Below are positions 42,913 to 52,677 of a stretch of 64,000 bases of DNA, one piece after another. The number at the start of each line of letters is the position of its first letter. Within the stretch, counting starts at the first letter, position 1. Source of the stretch: JADJNW01 sp964526645 (GTDB lineage Bacteria; Bacteroidota; Bacteroidia; Chitinophagales; Saprospiraceae); assembly GCA_964526645.1 (NCBI GenBank), contig CAZGJN010000002.1:62001-126000 (forward strand). Reading direction: 5' to 3'. The position numbers were made by a program, and so were the translations under genes. The notes below the pieces were generated by a model. That model made no database searches, was not told the origin of the DNA, and saw only the letters and a program-made list of their open reading frames with translations.

Positions 42913-44607
42913 TCAAAATTGGCTGTCATCTATGCTGCCAAGCCAGGTTTCGATAATATCTATGACCGATTGAACGCATTGCGCATCAAAAGGAGAGCGA
43001 AGATTGGCAAGTTTTACCAGTTCCAGAAAAGAAAGACTACCACCCGCTTGGCAGAGTTTTATGTAATCCAACCAAGCTTGTTCGTGATTTTCGCTATCTT
43101 TTTTCCAAAACTGGAAAGCACAAATCTGAGCCAGCACATAATCTACATAATAAAAGGGCGTGGTAAAAATATGATTCTGTTTTTGCCAAAAGCCGCCATT
43201 TTCAAGAAAAACATTTTCAGAGTAGTCGCGCTGGGGTAAATATTTTTTTTCAATAGTTCGCCAGGCTTCATTGCGTGCTTGTGGCGTCACGTATGGATTT
43301 TCATACACAAAGTGTTGGAACTCATCCACAGCAACCCCGTAAGGCAAAAAGCAGATCGAATTTGAGATATGGTTAAATTTAAACTTATCGGCGTCTTGTA
43401 AGAAAAAAAGTGGCATCCAGGGCCAGGTAAAAAACTCCATGCTCATGGAATGAATTTCGCAGGCTTCGTAGGTAGGAAAATGGTACTCGCTAATACCGAT
43501 GTCCCGACTGGCATACATCTGGAAAGCATGCCCGGCCTCATGGGTCAGCACCTCAATATCGCCAGCCGTGCCATTGAAGTTTGAAAAAATATACGGCGAT
43601 TTGTGATTTCCTATAAACGTGCAATACCCGCCCGTGGCTTTGCCGGGGCGTGTTTCCACATCGAGGAGTCCTGTTTGCAACATAAAATCAAAAAAACTTC
43701 CTGTTTCGGATGATAGTGCCCGGTACATTTTTTGAGCATTGCCAATGATCCATTGAGCATCGCCCTTGGGGGTAGGATTCCCAGACAAAAACCGCACCTC
43801 CTCATCATAATATTGTAGCGTATCCACTTGCATTCTGCGGCGTTGGCGTTCGTAGAGTTGGCTGGCAATGGGTACGATGTACTGCCGGATTTGCTCCCGA
43901 AAAGTAGCCACCATACTAGCATCATAATCAGACCGAAGCATGCGGGCATAAGCCAGTTCTACAAAATTTTGATACCCCAGTTTGGTTGCAATTTGATGCC
44001 GGAGCTTCACCAGTTTATCAAAAATAGCTTCTATTTCTTGTTGGTGTTGCTCAAAGAATCTCCACTTCGCCGCTGCGGCGGCCTTGCGGGTAGCGCGGTC
44101 TTTGGCATGTTCATATTTTTGAATAGAAGAAAGATTGCATTCTTCGCCATTAAACTGAATTTTGGCACCTGCTTTCAGTTGCATGTAAGCCGTAGAGAGC
44201 CTATTCTCCTCCTGCATGTCTTCTACAATTGCGGGCGAAAAAGTTTTTTGGCTATACGCCGCAATCACAAACAATTGCTTGCCCCATCGCGCCTCTAATT
44301 CTTTTCTGAAAGGAGATGAGAGCAGCTTTTTATAAAACTGATTATTTAAAGCCTCAAAATTGGGCAACTCCTGATCATAAAAAGCCTGTTCTTTTTCATA
44401 AAATTCATCCCTAGTATTGATCGTATGGCGGATGTAGCAGATATTGTACATCGAGTTGAAATCCGTGCGCATATCGCTGATTTTGGTAAACAAAGCAGCT
44501 TGCTCCTCAAAAGAAGCTGCTTGCTCAAACTGCGCCAACAAAGCTGAAAACTGCGCCGAAAAAGGGATCATATCGGGGCGTGTGTACTGAAAATCTTTGA
44601 ACTGCAT
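42913..44607 (-). CDS. M3-family oligoendopeptidase
   Basis: 564 residues, the usual size for PepF-type enzymes; no signal peptide, so cytosolic. The zinc site is intact: EVLTHEAGHAFQMYA (HExxH, about residue 350), followed by the third ligand in YEACEIHSMSMEFF (Glu). Also typical are GGYCTFIGNHKSPYIFSNFNGT and FYYVDYVLAQICAFQFW with the Tyr pair near the C-terminus. It degrades short peptides. It is a single gene with no obvious operon partner. A TATCTTTC at about 44633-44640 on the minus strand is a near match to the -7 element. Confidence 0.96.
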   Translation of the reverse strand: MQFKDFQYTRPDMIPFSAQFSALLAQFEQAASFEEQAALFTKISDMRTDFNSMYNICYIRHTINTRDEFYEKEQAFYDQELPNFEALNNQFYKKLLSSPFRKELEARWGKQLFVIAAYSQKTFSPAIVEDMQEENRLSTAYMQLKAGAKIQFNGEECNLSSIQKYEHAKDRATRKAAAAAKWRFFEQHQQEIEAIFDKLVKLRHQIATKLGYQNFVELAYARMLRSDYDASMVATFREQIRQYIVPIASQLYERQRRRMQVDTLQYYDEEVRFLSGNPTPKGDAQWIIGNAQKMYRALSSETGSFFDFMLQTGLLDVETRPGKATGGYCTFIGNHKSPYIFSNFNGTAGDIEVLTHEAGHAFQMYASRDIGISEYHFPTYEACEIHSMSMEFFTWPWMPLFFLQDADKFKFNHISNSICFLPYGVAVDEFQHFVYENPYVTPQARNEAWRTIEKKYLPQRDYSENVFLENGGFWQKQNHIFTTPFYYVDYVLAQICAFQFWKKDSENHEQAWLDYIKLCQAGGSLSFLELVKLANLRSPFDAQCVQSVIDIIETWLGSIDDSQF

Positions 44608-44726
44608 AGCTGTGTTAACTTTTATGAAGGGCTGAAAGATACAGCCAAAAAATTTGTACTTGGGTCAATCCTTGCGATTTTTGCAGAGGATGCTTCCTAA
44701 TAACTTTTTTAAGCCCACAATTTTTA

Positions 44727-44734
44727 TAACTTTG
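44727..44734 (+). promoter_or_regulatory. -7 promoter element for uppS (TAACTTTG)
   Basis: Exact TAnnTTTG, 65 bases before the uppS ATG. The -33 position is T-rich but has no TTTG. Confidence 0.5.
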
Positions 44735-44799
44735 TGCGAATTTTTTGAAACCCTTCTTCCTCACGAAGGAATTTTTGTTGCGAAAAGCAGAAGCAACTT

Positions 44800-45558
44800 A
44801 TGGTACAAGTGAAAGGGATGGATTTAAAATCTCAAATAAATCTTGAAAAATTGCCGCGCCACATTGCTATTATTATGGATGGTAACGGGCGTTGGGCAAA
44901 GCAACACGGCAAGCCACGTGTGTTTGGGCATCGCAACGGTGTGCGCGCAGTGCGCGAGACAACAGAAGCAGCAGCAGAACTGGGCATTCCTTTTTTAACT
45001 TTGTATGCTTTTTCTACTGAAAACTGGAATCGCCCCCAAAAGGAAGTAAACGCCCTCATGTGGCTTTTAGTAGAAACCCTGCACAAAGAAGTGGAAACCC
45101 TGATGAAAAATAATATTCGGCTGAGTGCCATCGGCGATATTGAAAAGTTGCCCGATTCTACTCGGCATGCCCTTTTGGAAGGTATTCGCACCACGCAACA
45201 CAACACCCGGATGACGCTGATACTGGCACTCAATTATAGCGCAAAGTGGGAAATCGTAGAAGCTGCTAAAACCCTGGCTTCGCAAGTACAAAAAGGATTA
45301 CTCGACCCCGCGGATATCAACGAACAAATTTTTGCAAATGCCCTGAGTACCAACAATGTACCCGACCCCGAACTGCTGATTCGCACCAGCGGAGAAAATC
45401 GCATTAGCAACTTTTTACTCTGGCAGATTGCCTACACAGAATTGTATTTCACCCAGGAGTTTTGGCCCGATTTTAGAAAAAACAGCCTGTATGAGGCAAT
45501 CATCAACTTTCAACATCGGGAACGCCGATTTGGAAAAATAAGTGAGCAAATACCTTAG
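44800..45558 (+). CDS. uppS: Isoprenyl transferase (undecaprenyl diphosphate synthase)
   Basis: 252 residues from the ATG at 44800; an ATG at 44818 is also possible. It extends farnesyl diphosphate with isopentenyl units to the C55 carrier lipid used for cell wall and surface glycans. Motifs: IAIIMDGNGRWA with the catalytic Asp, GHRNGVRAVRETTEAAAELGI, LYAFSTENWNRP, and RTSGENRISNFLLWQIAYTELYF (substrate Arg and Ser residues). The neighbouring WecA-like enzyme uses its product. bamA follows 128 bases downstream on the same strand, an order often seen in Bacteroidota. Confidence 0.96.
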   Translation: MVQVKGMDLKSQINLEKLPRHIAIIMDGNGRWAKQHGKPRVFGHRNGVRAVRETTEAAAELGIPFLTLYAFSTENWNRPQKEVNALMWLLVETLHKEVETLMKNNIRLSAIGDIEKLPDSTRHALLEGIRTTQHNTRMTLILALNYSAKWEIVEAAKTLASQVQKGLLDPADINEQIFANALSTNNVPDPELLIRTSGENRISNFLLWQIAYTELYFTQEFWPDFRKNSLYEAIINFQHRERRFGKISEQIP

Positions 45559-45686
45559 AAGGCTTTGCGTACAACCATTTGTAAATCGGAAGACTCTTTT
45601 GAATAATTTGAAATTTCGCTCGACAACATTCATTATATTAACTCGTTTAGCTCTTGCAGTTTGCGTTTGAACAATTGAATAAAAGG

Positions 45687-48206
45687 ATGAAAAACATATT
45701 TTTTATTAGCCTGATACTGCTTATACCCTTTGCCGCCCGTACTCAGTCAAATGACAGTATCCCCGTTTTTGAATACACGACTCCCAAGGATTATGAAATC
45801 GGTGGGGTGAAGGTGACCGGTGCCGAATACAGTGATGACAATGCGATCATCAGTATTTCTGGTTTGAGGGTAGGCGATAAGGTGCGCATTCCGGGCACGG
45901 AAATCCCTAAAGCGATCAAAGCTTTGTGGAAGCTTCGCCTTTTCACGGATGTTCAGGTTTTCATGGAAAAAACGATTGGCGATGTAGCTTTCCTTGAAAT
46001 TGCGGTGCAAGAACGCCCGCGGCTTACTCAATATACTTATCGGGGTATCAAAAAAAGCTATCACGATGAACTGAACGAGCAGGTGAACAAGCACATCCTG
46101 AAAGGGGGTATCGTGACCGATAACGTGAAAGTAAATGCTCAAAAAGAAATCGAGAAGTTTTTTATTGATAAGGGTTTTCTCGATTGCCGCGTAGCCGTCA
46201 CGGAATATCCCGATAGCAGCCGCATCAATGCCGTGATCTTGATATTTTCAGCTAATATCGGCGGCAAGGTAAAAATCGGTGATATTGCTTTTGTAGGCAA
46301 TGATAACATCAAGGAAAAACGCCTGCGAAAAGAAATGAAAAAGACGAAGGAGAAAAAAAGGTTTTTGGCTTCTTCAAAATACCTCAAAACAGAGTATGAA
46401 AACGATAAAAAAAGCATCATTGCCTATTACAATAAATCAGGCTACAGAGATGCTAAAATCTTAAAAGATAGTATCTGGCGGAATCCCAAAGGAGACCTCG
46501 TATTACAGCTTAAAATAGACGAAGGCAATCAATACTACTTCCGTAATATCGCCTGGAAGGGGAATTCTATTTACACCAGTGAAGCACTTTCGGAGGTGCT
46601 TGGCATCAAAAAAGGAGATGTATATAACCAGGAGCTACTGCAAAATCGCCTCCAGTTCAGCCAGGACGGGCGCGATGTAAGCTCGCTTTATTTGGATTTT
46701 GGTTATCTTTTTTTTCAAGCTGATCCAGTAGAAGTGGCGGTAAGCAAGGATTCGATTGATTTAGAAATTCGTATTTTTGAAGGGCCACAAGCCACAATTG
46801 ACAAAGTGGGGATAGCTGGCAATGACCGCACGCACGAGCATGTGGTACGCCGAGAGTTGCGCACCTTGCCAGGTGAAAAGTTCAGTCGCTCCGAGATCAT
46901 TCGCTCCCAACGCGAAATTGTCAACTTGGGTTATTTTAATCCTGAAACATTGGGCATCAATACCCCTGTCAATCCTGATCGAGGAACGGTTGATATCGAG
47001 TACAAATTAGAGGAAAAACCTTCCGACCAGTTGGAGCTTTCCGCCGGATGGGGCGGCTTTTCGAGAGTGATCGGCACGCTGGGGGTGGCATTTAACAACT
47101 TTTCCTTGCGCAATATTTTCAAAAAAGAAGCCTGGCATCCGCTTCCTCAAGGAGATGGGCAACGCCTCTCCATTCGCGCCCAAACGAACGGAGAATTTTT
47201 CCAGTCTTACAATGTTTCTTTTACAGAACCCTGGCTGGGTGGCAAAAAAGCTAATTCCTTTACCGTTGGCGGTTTTTATAACCGGTTTACGGATGGGATT
47301 CGAAATACTGATGTCTTTTTCGATATAATTCAGGGCTCGGTCAGTTTTGGTACCCGCCTTAAATGGCCCGACGATAACTTTGTAGCGACTACCGCGCTGA
47401 ACATTCAAACAATTGCGCTAAAAGACTGGGTCAGCTCCCGTGGGATATTCAGGACGGATGAGGGCATCGCCGTAAATGATGGTAATTACAACAACTTTAG
47501 TATCCGCCAGACAATCGCGCGCTCCACTGTCAACGACCCGATTTTCCCAAGAGATGGTTCGCGTATTTCACTGACAGTGCAATTGACTCCGCCCTATTCT
47601 CTTTTTGACAAAAAAGACTACTCCGATTCGCCCGTTACAGAGAAGTTTCGCTGGCTGGAATACCACAAGTGGCGCTTCGACGCAGAATGGTACACCCCGA
47701 TCGTAGGAAAGCTTACGCTCAAAGCATCCGCTAAAATTGGCTTGCTCGGCTTTTACAATAGTGAAATTGGCACATCTCCTTTCGAGCGCTTCCAGTTGGG
47801 AGGCGATGGTATCAACAATCAGCAGTTTGGATTTGCAGGGGTAGATATTATTTCGCTCCGGGGGTATGATGTAGAAGACTTAGAAGCGAACAGAGACCGC
47901 ACCGGTACGACATCGGCTACGCCTGTGTTTGATAAATTCACGCTGGAGCTCCGGTATCCGCTTTCGCTGAATCCGAGTTCTACGATCTATGTGCATTCTT
48001 TTTTGCAAGGTGGTAATGCCTGGCGGGAAATTCGGGATTTTAATCCTTTCAACATCAAACGCTCAGGTGGTTTTGGCTTGCGAGTATTCCTGCCGATGTT
48101 TGGGGTATTAGGTTTTGACTACGGTATCGGTTTTGACAAAACAGGGGAGCGCACTTTACAAAATCTGGGTCGCTTCAATATCGTCCTGGGCTTTGAGCCG
48201 GAATAA
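45687..48206 (+). CDS. bamA: Outer-membrane protein assembly factor BamA
   Basis: 839 residues from the ATG at 45687, which has AAAAGG just before it and opens a signal peptide (FFISLILLIPFAART); the longer frame from 45654 would hide that signal. Several POTRA domains cover about residues 35-430 (IGGVKVTGAEYSDDNAI, VKIGDIAFVGNDNIKEKRLRKEM, YFRNIAWKGNSIYTSEAL, IDKVGIAGNDRTHEHVVRREL). The 16-strand barrel follows, with NDPIFPRDGSRISLTVQL and LRGYDVEDLEANRD; the latter stands where the conserved (V/I)RG(F/Y) loop is expected. It ends GRFNIVLGFEPE rather than with a bare aromatic residue. It inserts barrel proteins into the outer membrane. The two OmpH/Skp genes that often follow lie 11 kb away here. 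Confidence 0.96.
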   Translation: MKNIFFISLILLIPFAARTQSNDSIPVFEYTTPKDYEIGGVKVTGAEYSDDNAIISISGLRVGDKVRIPGTEIPKAIKALWKLRLFTDVQVFMEKTIGDVAFLEIAVQERPRLTQYTYRGIKKSYHDELNEQVNKHILKGGIVTDNVKVNAQKEIEKFFIDKGFLDCRVAVTEYPDSSRINAVILIFSANIGGKVKIGDIAFVGNDNIKEKRLRKEMKKTKEKKRFLASSKYLKTEYENDKKSIIAYYNKSGYRDAKILKDSIWRNPKGDLVLQLKIDEGNQYYFRNIAWKGNSIYTSEALSEVLGIKKGDVYNQELLQNRLQFSQDGRDVSSLYLDFGYLFFQADPVEVAVSKDSIDLEIRIFEGPQATIDKVGIAGNDRTHEHVVRRELRTLPGEKFSRSEIIRSQREIVNLGYFNPETLGINTPVNPDRGTVDIEYKLEEKPSDQLELSAGWGGFSRVIGTLGVAFNNFSLRNIFKKEAWHPLPQGDGQRLSIRAQTNGEFFQSYNVSFTEPWLGGKKANSFTVGGFYNRFTDGIRNTDVFFDIIQGSVSFGTRLKWPDDNFVATTALNIQTIALKDWVSSRGIFRTDEGIAVNDGNYNNFSIRQTIARSTVNDPIFPRDGSRISLTVQLTPPYSLFDKKDYSDSPVTEKFRWLEYHKWRFDAEWYTPIVGKLTLKASAKIGLLGFYNSEIGTSPFERFQLGGDGINNQQFGFAGVDIISLRGYDVEDLEANRDRTGTTSATPVFDKFTLELRYPLSLNPSSTIYVHSFLQGGNAWREIRDFNPFNIKRSGGFGLRVFLPMFGVLGFDYGIGFDKTGERTLQNLGRFNIVLGFEPE

Positions 48207-48223
48207 TACCAAAAGCCCAATGC

Positions 48224-49267
48224 TCAGCGCCGAAATTCCCGGAAATTAGTCTGAATGCTGAGGTGATTGATACCGCCGGCGATGTGGTAAATCATTCTGC
48301 CATAATCAATCCGGAAACGATTAATTTTGATACCAGCGCCAAAAGAGAAGCCAGCCAGACTTCCGAAACTTTCCACGACCATTTCTTTGCGCAGCAAGTG
48401 ATTGTACCCGATTCGCATTCTGAAATTCTCTTTTTGTCCAAATAGAAATTCGCCATTAAAAATAAAATGCCGGAAAAGATTGTCCGCAAAGAGGGATAAC
48501 TCGCTTTGCTCGGTGGGTTCTCCGAAAAAAAGATCATTATCCTCTCGATTGGGGTCATCAAAAATGACATTCCAACGCTGAAGATTGTGATAAATGATCG
48601 AAAAGCGGAAGGGCAGATAGCGCAGCCTTTTGGAAATACCAACCTGGATTTCAAAAGGTAGCGGCTCAAAATTATCCTCGCGATAAGGAGTCAGCTGGGT
48701 ACCTATATTTTTGAAAACAATCGTGGCAGTAAAGCGATTAGCAGTGTCGGTATATGCCGCGGCTACATCCGCAGCCAGCCCTAAAGAGCTAAACACATCC
48801 AATCGGGAGGTAAGCAACTTCAAATTAGCGCCTACCGAGAGCCGCTCATCCACCTGTCGTGCCGCACCGAGTGTAAAAGCATTTTCGCTTGGCTTAAAAG
48901 TACCCTCCACTGTGTTGAATTCATTGCGCGCTTCTATTTCTCCGTAGTTGACATATTGCACGCCCGCGTGAAAGGTCGTTTTAAGTTTTGGAAAGTAATT
49001 GGCGTAAGCTGCGTAGCCGTTTTGAATTTTCGCCAAGTGAAAATTGTGGCTGAATGTAATTTGCTGGTGCATCAGCGGATTGAGCAGGGCGGGGTTTGCA
49101 TAAGCTAAATTGACATCATCATCCATGACGGTAATAAGATTGCCCCCCAGCGCAGTGATCCTCGCCGAAGGAGACAAATTGAGAAAGGAAAAGGCACGCT
49201 GCCCACCCAACTGCGCGAAGAGATTTCCGACGCTTATCAAAAAAACGAAAAGTAAAATATTCTGCAT
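48224..49267 (-). CDS. porQ: Type IX secretion system protein PorQ
   Basis: 347 residues from the ATG at 49267 (a TTG two codons earlier is less likely). Signal peptide to about AQLGG (residue 19). The start of the mature protein, GGQRAFSFLNLSPSARITALGGNLITVMDDDVNLAYANPALL, is characteristic of PorQ/PorP-like outer-membrane barrels. The rest alternates amphipathic strands, ending LSIQTNFREF. PorQ helps hold the PorU/PorV surface protease complex that cleaves T9SS sorting domains. Its presence agrees with the sorting-domain protein at 24985. It converges with bamA with only 17 bases between the stops. Confidence 0.9.
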   Translation of the reverse strand: MQNILLFVFLISVGNLFAQLGGQRAFSFLNLSPSARITALGGNLITVMDDDVNLAYANPALLNPLMHQQITFSHNFHLAKIQNGYAAYANYFPKLKTTFHAGVQYVNYGEIEARNEFNTVEGTFKPSENAFTLGAARQVDERLSVGANLKLLTSRLDVFSSLGLAADVAAAYTDTANRFTATIVFKNIGTQLTPYREDNFEPLPFEIQVGISKRLRYLPFRFSIIYHNLQRWNVIFDDPNREDNDLFFGEPTEQSELSLFADNLFRHFIFNGEFLFGQKENFRMRIGYNHLLRKEMVVESFGSLAGFSFGAGIKINRFRIDYGRMIYHIAGGINHLSIQTNFREFRR

Positions 49268-49348
49268 AGCCAATCTTTAGTGCCCACGGCAGTTATCTAT
49301 TGATGTCAATTTTTGAAACAAGGAAAATGGAAACAAAGTAGTCGCGTA

Positions 49349-49966
49349 TTAATTGGGAGCGGTTCCTTCCTTCGCTTCCCAGGTTGTTCTGCAAATACCC
49401 TTATCACACTGCATGGTTTTGATGAGTTGTCCAGCTTCATCGTACAACTTCAATTCGCCGTGCTCATAGTCGCCATTCAGATAATTTCCTTGCGCTTTTA
49501 GCTTCCCGTTTGGATAATATTCCACGAAAGGTCCGTTTTCTTCACTTTTTTCAAAGGTCACTTCCTCCTTTATACTGCCATTTTCATAATACCCTTTCCA
49601 GAGTCCCGTCATTTCATTATCAGCGTACTGTCCCAATAATTTGACACCACCCTCCGGGAAATAAACTTTGTAAATGCCATGAAAAAGGCCTGTTTTGTAA
49701 GATTCTAAGACCTGCGTATCGCCCGTTTCGTAGTACAAAATTCGCCAGCCATCCAGGGTATCATTTTTGTACAATGCTTCTTCCACTTTCTTTCCCTGGG
49801 GGTCTATCCTGGTGTAAAGCCCTTCTTTTGCAAAGTCACTTTTCCGACGCGTGTAGCGCTCCACATAACCCGCCTCGTCCTTGTTTTCTATGGTTTCTAA
49901 TGCTCCTTTTTGTTTGCATGCAAAAAGCAGTAGCGCCAAAAGGCAGAAAGCCAACAATCTGGTCAT
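49349..49966 (-). CDS. Lipoprotein with MORN/YwqK-type repeats
   Basis: 205 residues; lipoprotein signal CLLALLLFAC (Cys17). The mature part is a series of MORN-like hairpin repeats of about 22 residues: EGLYTRIDPQGKKVEEALYKN, LDGWRILYYETGDTQVLESYK, FHGIYKVYFPEGGVKLLGQY, TGLWKGYYENGSIKEEVTF, NGPFVEYYPNGKLKAQGNY and HGELKLYDEAGQLIKTM. Proteins of this type are often labelled toxin-antitoxin YwqK family, but nothing here indicates a toxin partner. Two cysteines near the C-terminus (CDKGIC) might form a disulfide. The function is unknown, probably binding at the envelope. Confidence 0.88.
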   Translation of the reverse strand: MTRLLAFCLLALLLFACKQKGALETIENKDEAGYVERYTRRKSDFAKEGLYTRIDPQGKKVEEALYKNDTLDGWRILYYETGDTQVLESYKTGLFHGIYKVYFPEGGVKLLGQYADNEMTGLWKGYYENGSIKEEVTFEKSEENGPFVEYYPNGKLKAQGNYLNGDYEHGELKLYDEAGQLIKTMQCDKGICRTTWEAKEGTAPN

Positions 49967-50123
49967 AAATGATTATAAAATGGTTTTAATACGCTAATAA
50001 CGACAATTGTGCGCAAGGATTATCCGCTTCGGTGAGAAATGTATGCAAACCGACTATTGTGCAAGAACAGAAATAGAAAAACACTTGTATCCAATACAAA
50101 AAGCGGCGAACTCGTAATATAGA

Positions 50124-50282
50124 TCAGATCATGCGCAGCGCCTTCACAAAATAAGTAAGCACAAATGGCAATGCTACCCAAAACCATTCTTCGGCGTACA
50201 TCAGGAGTAAAAGGCAAATAACCGTGGAAACCAGGAACAGAACCCAGTCCATTGTAGTTGATTTTTTTGCACTCGTTTCCAT
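50124..50282 (-). CDS. 52-residue small membrane protein
   Basis: Found by translating the gap directly. From the ATG at 50282 the protein has a short polar start (METSAKKSTT), then a hydrophobic segment WVLFLVSTVICLLLLMY, a turn with AEEWFW, a second hydrophobic segment VALPFVLTYFV, and ends KALRMI. This is a two-helix hairpin typical of Bacteroidota small membrane proteins. Support: an exact -7 promoter element (50309-50316) lies 27 bases upstream on the same strand, and it fills an otherwise empty 450-base gap. A 65-codon frame from 50217 to 50020 overlaps it in another register, is rich in His, Ser and Arg, and looks like noise. The function is unknown. Confidence 0.65.
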   Translation of the reverse strand: METSAKKSTTMDWVLFLVSTVICLLLLMYAEEWFWVALPFVLTYFVKALRMI

Positions 50283-50308
50283 TCTTATAGCTGTTTTTAT
50301 TTTCGCAG

Positions 50309-50316
50309 CAAAGATA
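50309..50316 (-). promoter_or_regulatory. -7 promoter element for the 52-residue membrane protein (TATCTTTG)
   Basis: Exact TAnnTTTG on the minus strand with a predicted leader of about 20 bases. On the plus strand, TTCCTTTG (50382-50389, one mismatch) may serve the DUF5916 gene. Confidence 0.5.
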
Positions 50317-50419
50317 AAAGGGAAATTGATTAGAAAAAAGGCTTGAGATTAAAATCCCACCACTTGAATATTTTTAGTGCATTCCTTTGTCTAAACTTCA
50401 AAAGAAAAACGCTTTTGAG

Positions 50420-52636
50420 ATGCAAGCCAAGTACTTTTACCTTCTTTGTTGTAGTTTGATCACTTCCTGTCTTTTTTCTCAGGGACTTCCTCCCCTAAAA
50501 ATCAAACGAGCCCTGGGTGCTATTCAACTGGATGCAGTGTTGGAGGAAGTGGATTGGCAAAATGCAGATGTCGCAAAAGATTTTATGCAGTTTTTCCCGG
50601 CTGATACTTCGCTTGCCAATGGACAAACCGAAGTGCGCATGACGTACAATGACCACTTTATTTACATCAGTGCCAAAATGTATAACTTGCCCGGCGAACG
50701 TGCGTACGTGACCCCCTCCCTGCGACGGGACTACCGCGGCGAAGCCAACGACGGACTGACCGTGGTCATTGATCCTTTTTTGGATAATACCAACGCTTTT
50801 CAGTTTGGGGTGAATCCTTTTGGCGTACAGCGGGAAGGTTTAATCTCTAATGGCGGTGCTACAAGCGAAGATTTGTCACTCAATTGGGATAACAAATGGT
50901 ATGCCGAAGCAAAAACTTACGATGGCTACTGGATAGCTGAAATGGCGATTCCTTTCAAAACGCTTCGTTTTAAAGAAGGAAGTGTCGTCTGGAATGTTAA
51001 TTTTTATCGCATTGATAGCCAAAAAGCAGAACGCTCCACCTGGACACCTATCCCTCGCAATTTTGGAATCATCACGCTGGCTTTTACGCGGCAACTCATT
51101 TGGGATGCGCCGTTAAGTAAGCCCAGCGGGAATGTAGCCCTCATTCCTTATGCAGCAGGCAATTATGCGCACAACTTGTTTGATGGCGACCAACGGGTCA
51201 ATGAAGACCCAAAGTTTAGCTGGGATATTGGAGGGGATGCCAAAATAGGCGTGGGACCGGCTCTCAACCTCGACTTGACCTTCAACCCTGATTTTTCGCA
51301 AGTAGAAGTAGATCAACAAGTTACTAACCTGGATCGCTTCGAAATATTTTTTCCCGAACGGCGACAGTTTTTCCTGGAAAATGCTGATTTGTTTGCCACT
51401 TTTGGCGCTGATGGCATTCGCCCTTTTTTCTCGCGCCGGATTGGCGTAGCCCGGGACGAATCCACTGGTCAGAATATCCAAAACACGCTTTATGCAGGCG
51501 CGCGCCTGAGCGGAAAAATCGGCAATGATTGGCGAATAGGGCTACTTAACATACAAGCTGCTGAAGACGAAGCAATCGGGCTGCCTTCTATCAATTATAC
51601 CGTAGCAGCTGCTCAGCGAAAGGTTTTTAGCCGTTCTAATATTGCAGCGATTTTGGTCAACAAGCAGCCGCTGTTTAATGATCAAAATCGTTTTAATGGC
51701 AATTTGAATGACTTCAACCGCGTGCTTGGCTTAGATTATAACCTCGCCTCCAAAGATAATCGTTGGAATGGTAAGTACTTTTTTCACCACTCTTTTGAAA
51801 AAGACCAATTGGACAAAAGTTTTGCTACCGGCTTCCGTTTGGTGTATGGGGTGCCAGCCTGGGATGTGAGTACCGTAGGGCGGTATGTGGGTGCAAATTA
51901 CAACCCCGAAACAGGCTTTTTGCGCCGCCGCGACATTCGGCAGTTAGCGCATACCACCTGGCATAATTTCTACCCTGACTCAAAGGTGATCAACCGGCAT
52001 GGTCCTGGTTTTGATTTCGATATAATCGGAGACTCCGAGCGGATCATTGATTATGATGTAAATTTGATGTACCGGATCGCCTTCCGCAATACAGCACAAT
52101 TTAATATTCGCTTGCGCCGGGAGTATGTTTATTTATTCGATGATTTTGATCCTACCCGCACGGGGGGCGTGGAATTACAAGCGGATAGCGACTACACGGC
52201 GCATTTGGTCGTGATCAATTTTACCTCGGATTTTCGCAAGCGTTTTTTTTATGAACTCGGTACCCGATCCGGGCAGTATTTTAATGGTACTCGTTTAAAT
52301 TTGGAAGGTGCCATCGGGTATCGGTTTCAGCCTTTTGGCTCGATTTCAATGGATATGAGCTACAATCGCATCCGGCTACCGGATCCCTACAATGATGCCA
52401 ACTTGTACCTTATTGGCCCAAGATTCGATTTTACATTTTCGCGTAGCGTTTTCTGGACGACCTTCATACAATATAATAATCAGATTGATAATATCAATGT
52501 CAACTCCCGTTTTCAATGGCGATTCAAGCCCGTTTCAGATTTATTTATCGTTTATACTGATAATTATTTTCCTGAAACTTTTACTACCAAGAATCGTTCC
52601 TTAGTGATTAAACTGACCTATTGGCTCAATGTATAA
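50420..52636 (+). CDS. DUF5916 protein with carbohydrate-binding (CBM9-like) N-terminal domain
   Basis: 738 residues from the ATG at 50420; an in-frame TTG at 50387 would precede the signal peptide (YFYLLCCSLITSCLFSQ). The N-terminal 200 residues are a CBM9-like sandwich: IQLDAVLEEVDWQNADVAKDF, VRMTYNDHFIYISAKMY, and EMAIPFKTLRF. The rest, from about 215, matches DUF5916, a predicted large outer-membrane barrel: LNLDLTFNPDFSQVEVDQQV, then FFPERRQFFLENADLF, then many amphipathic strands ending SLVIKLTYWLNV. Such proteins are common and abundant in Bacteroidota. Their substrate is not established; the sandwich suggests a carbohydrate or peptide ligand. Confidence 0.88.
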   Translation: MQAKYFYLLCCSLITSCLFSQGLPPLKIKRALGAIQLDAVLEEVDWQNADVAKDFMQFFPADTSLANGQTEVRMTYNDHFIYISAKMYNLPGERAYVTPSLRRDYRGEANDGLTVVIDPFLDNTNAFQFGVNPFGVQREGLISNGGATSEDLSLNWDNKWYAEAKTYDGYWIAEMAIPFKTLRFKEGSVVWNVNFYRIDSQKAERSTWTPIPRNFGIITLAFTRQLIWDAPLSKPSGNVALIPYAAGNYAHNLFDGDQRVNEDPKFSWDIGGDAKIGVGPALNLDLTFNPDFSQVEVDQQVTNLDRFEIFFPERRQFFLENADLFATFGADGIRPFFSRRIGVARDESTGQNIQNTLYAGARLSGKIGNDWRIGLLNIQAAEDEAIGLPSINYTVAAAQRKVFSRSNIAAILVNKQPLFNDQNRFNGNLNDFNRVLGLDYNLASKDNRWNGKYFFHHSFEKDQLDKSFATGFRLVYGVPAWDVSTVGRYVGANYNPETGFLRRRDIRQLAHTTWHNFYPDSKVINRHGPGFDFDIIGDSERIIDYDVNLMYRIAFRNTAQFNIRLRREYVYLFDDFDPTRTGGVELQADSDYTAHLVVINFTSDFRKRFFYELGTRSGQYFNGTRLNLEGAIGYRFQPFGSISMDMSYNRIRLPDPYNDANLYLIGPRFDFTFSRSVFWTTFIQYNNQIDNINVNSRFQWRFKPVSDLFIVYTDNYFPETFTTKNRSLVIKLTYWLNV

Positions 52637-52677
52637 AAATTATCACACAGCACTATCGCCTCGTTTCTCAAATTCAA

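Noticed and set aside
49349..49966. Toxin-antitoxin function for the YwqK/MORN protein
   Set aside because: It is an exported lipoprotein and has no toxin-like neighbour; the usual label comes from repeat similarity only.
50020..50217. 65-codon open frame on the minus strand overlapping the 52-residue gene
   Set aside because: It is out of register with the much better two-helix protein, has no promoter at a suitable distance, and its hydrophobic part is a frame-shifted reading of the same DNA and of non-coding sequence.
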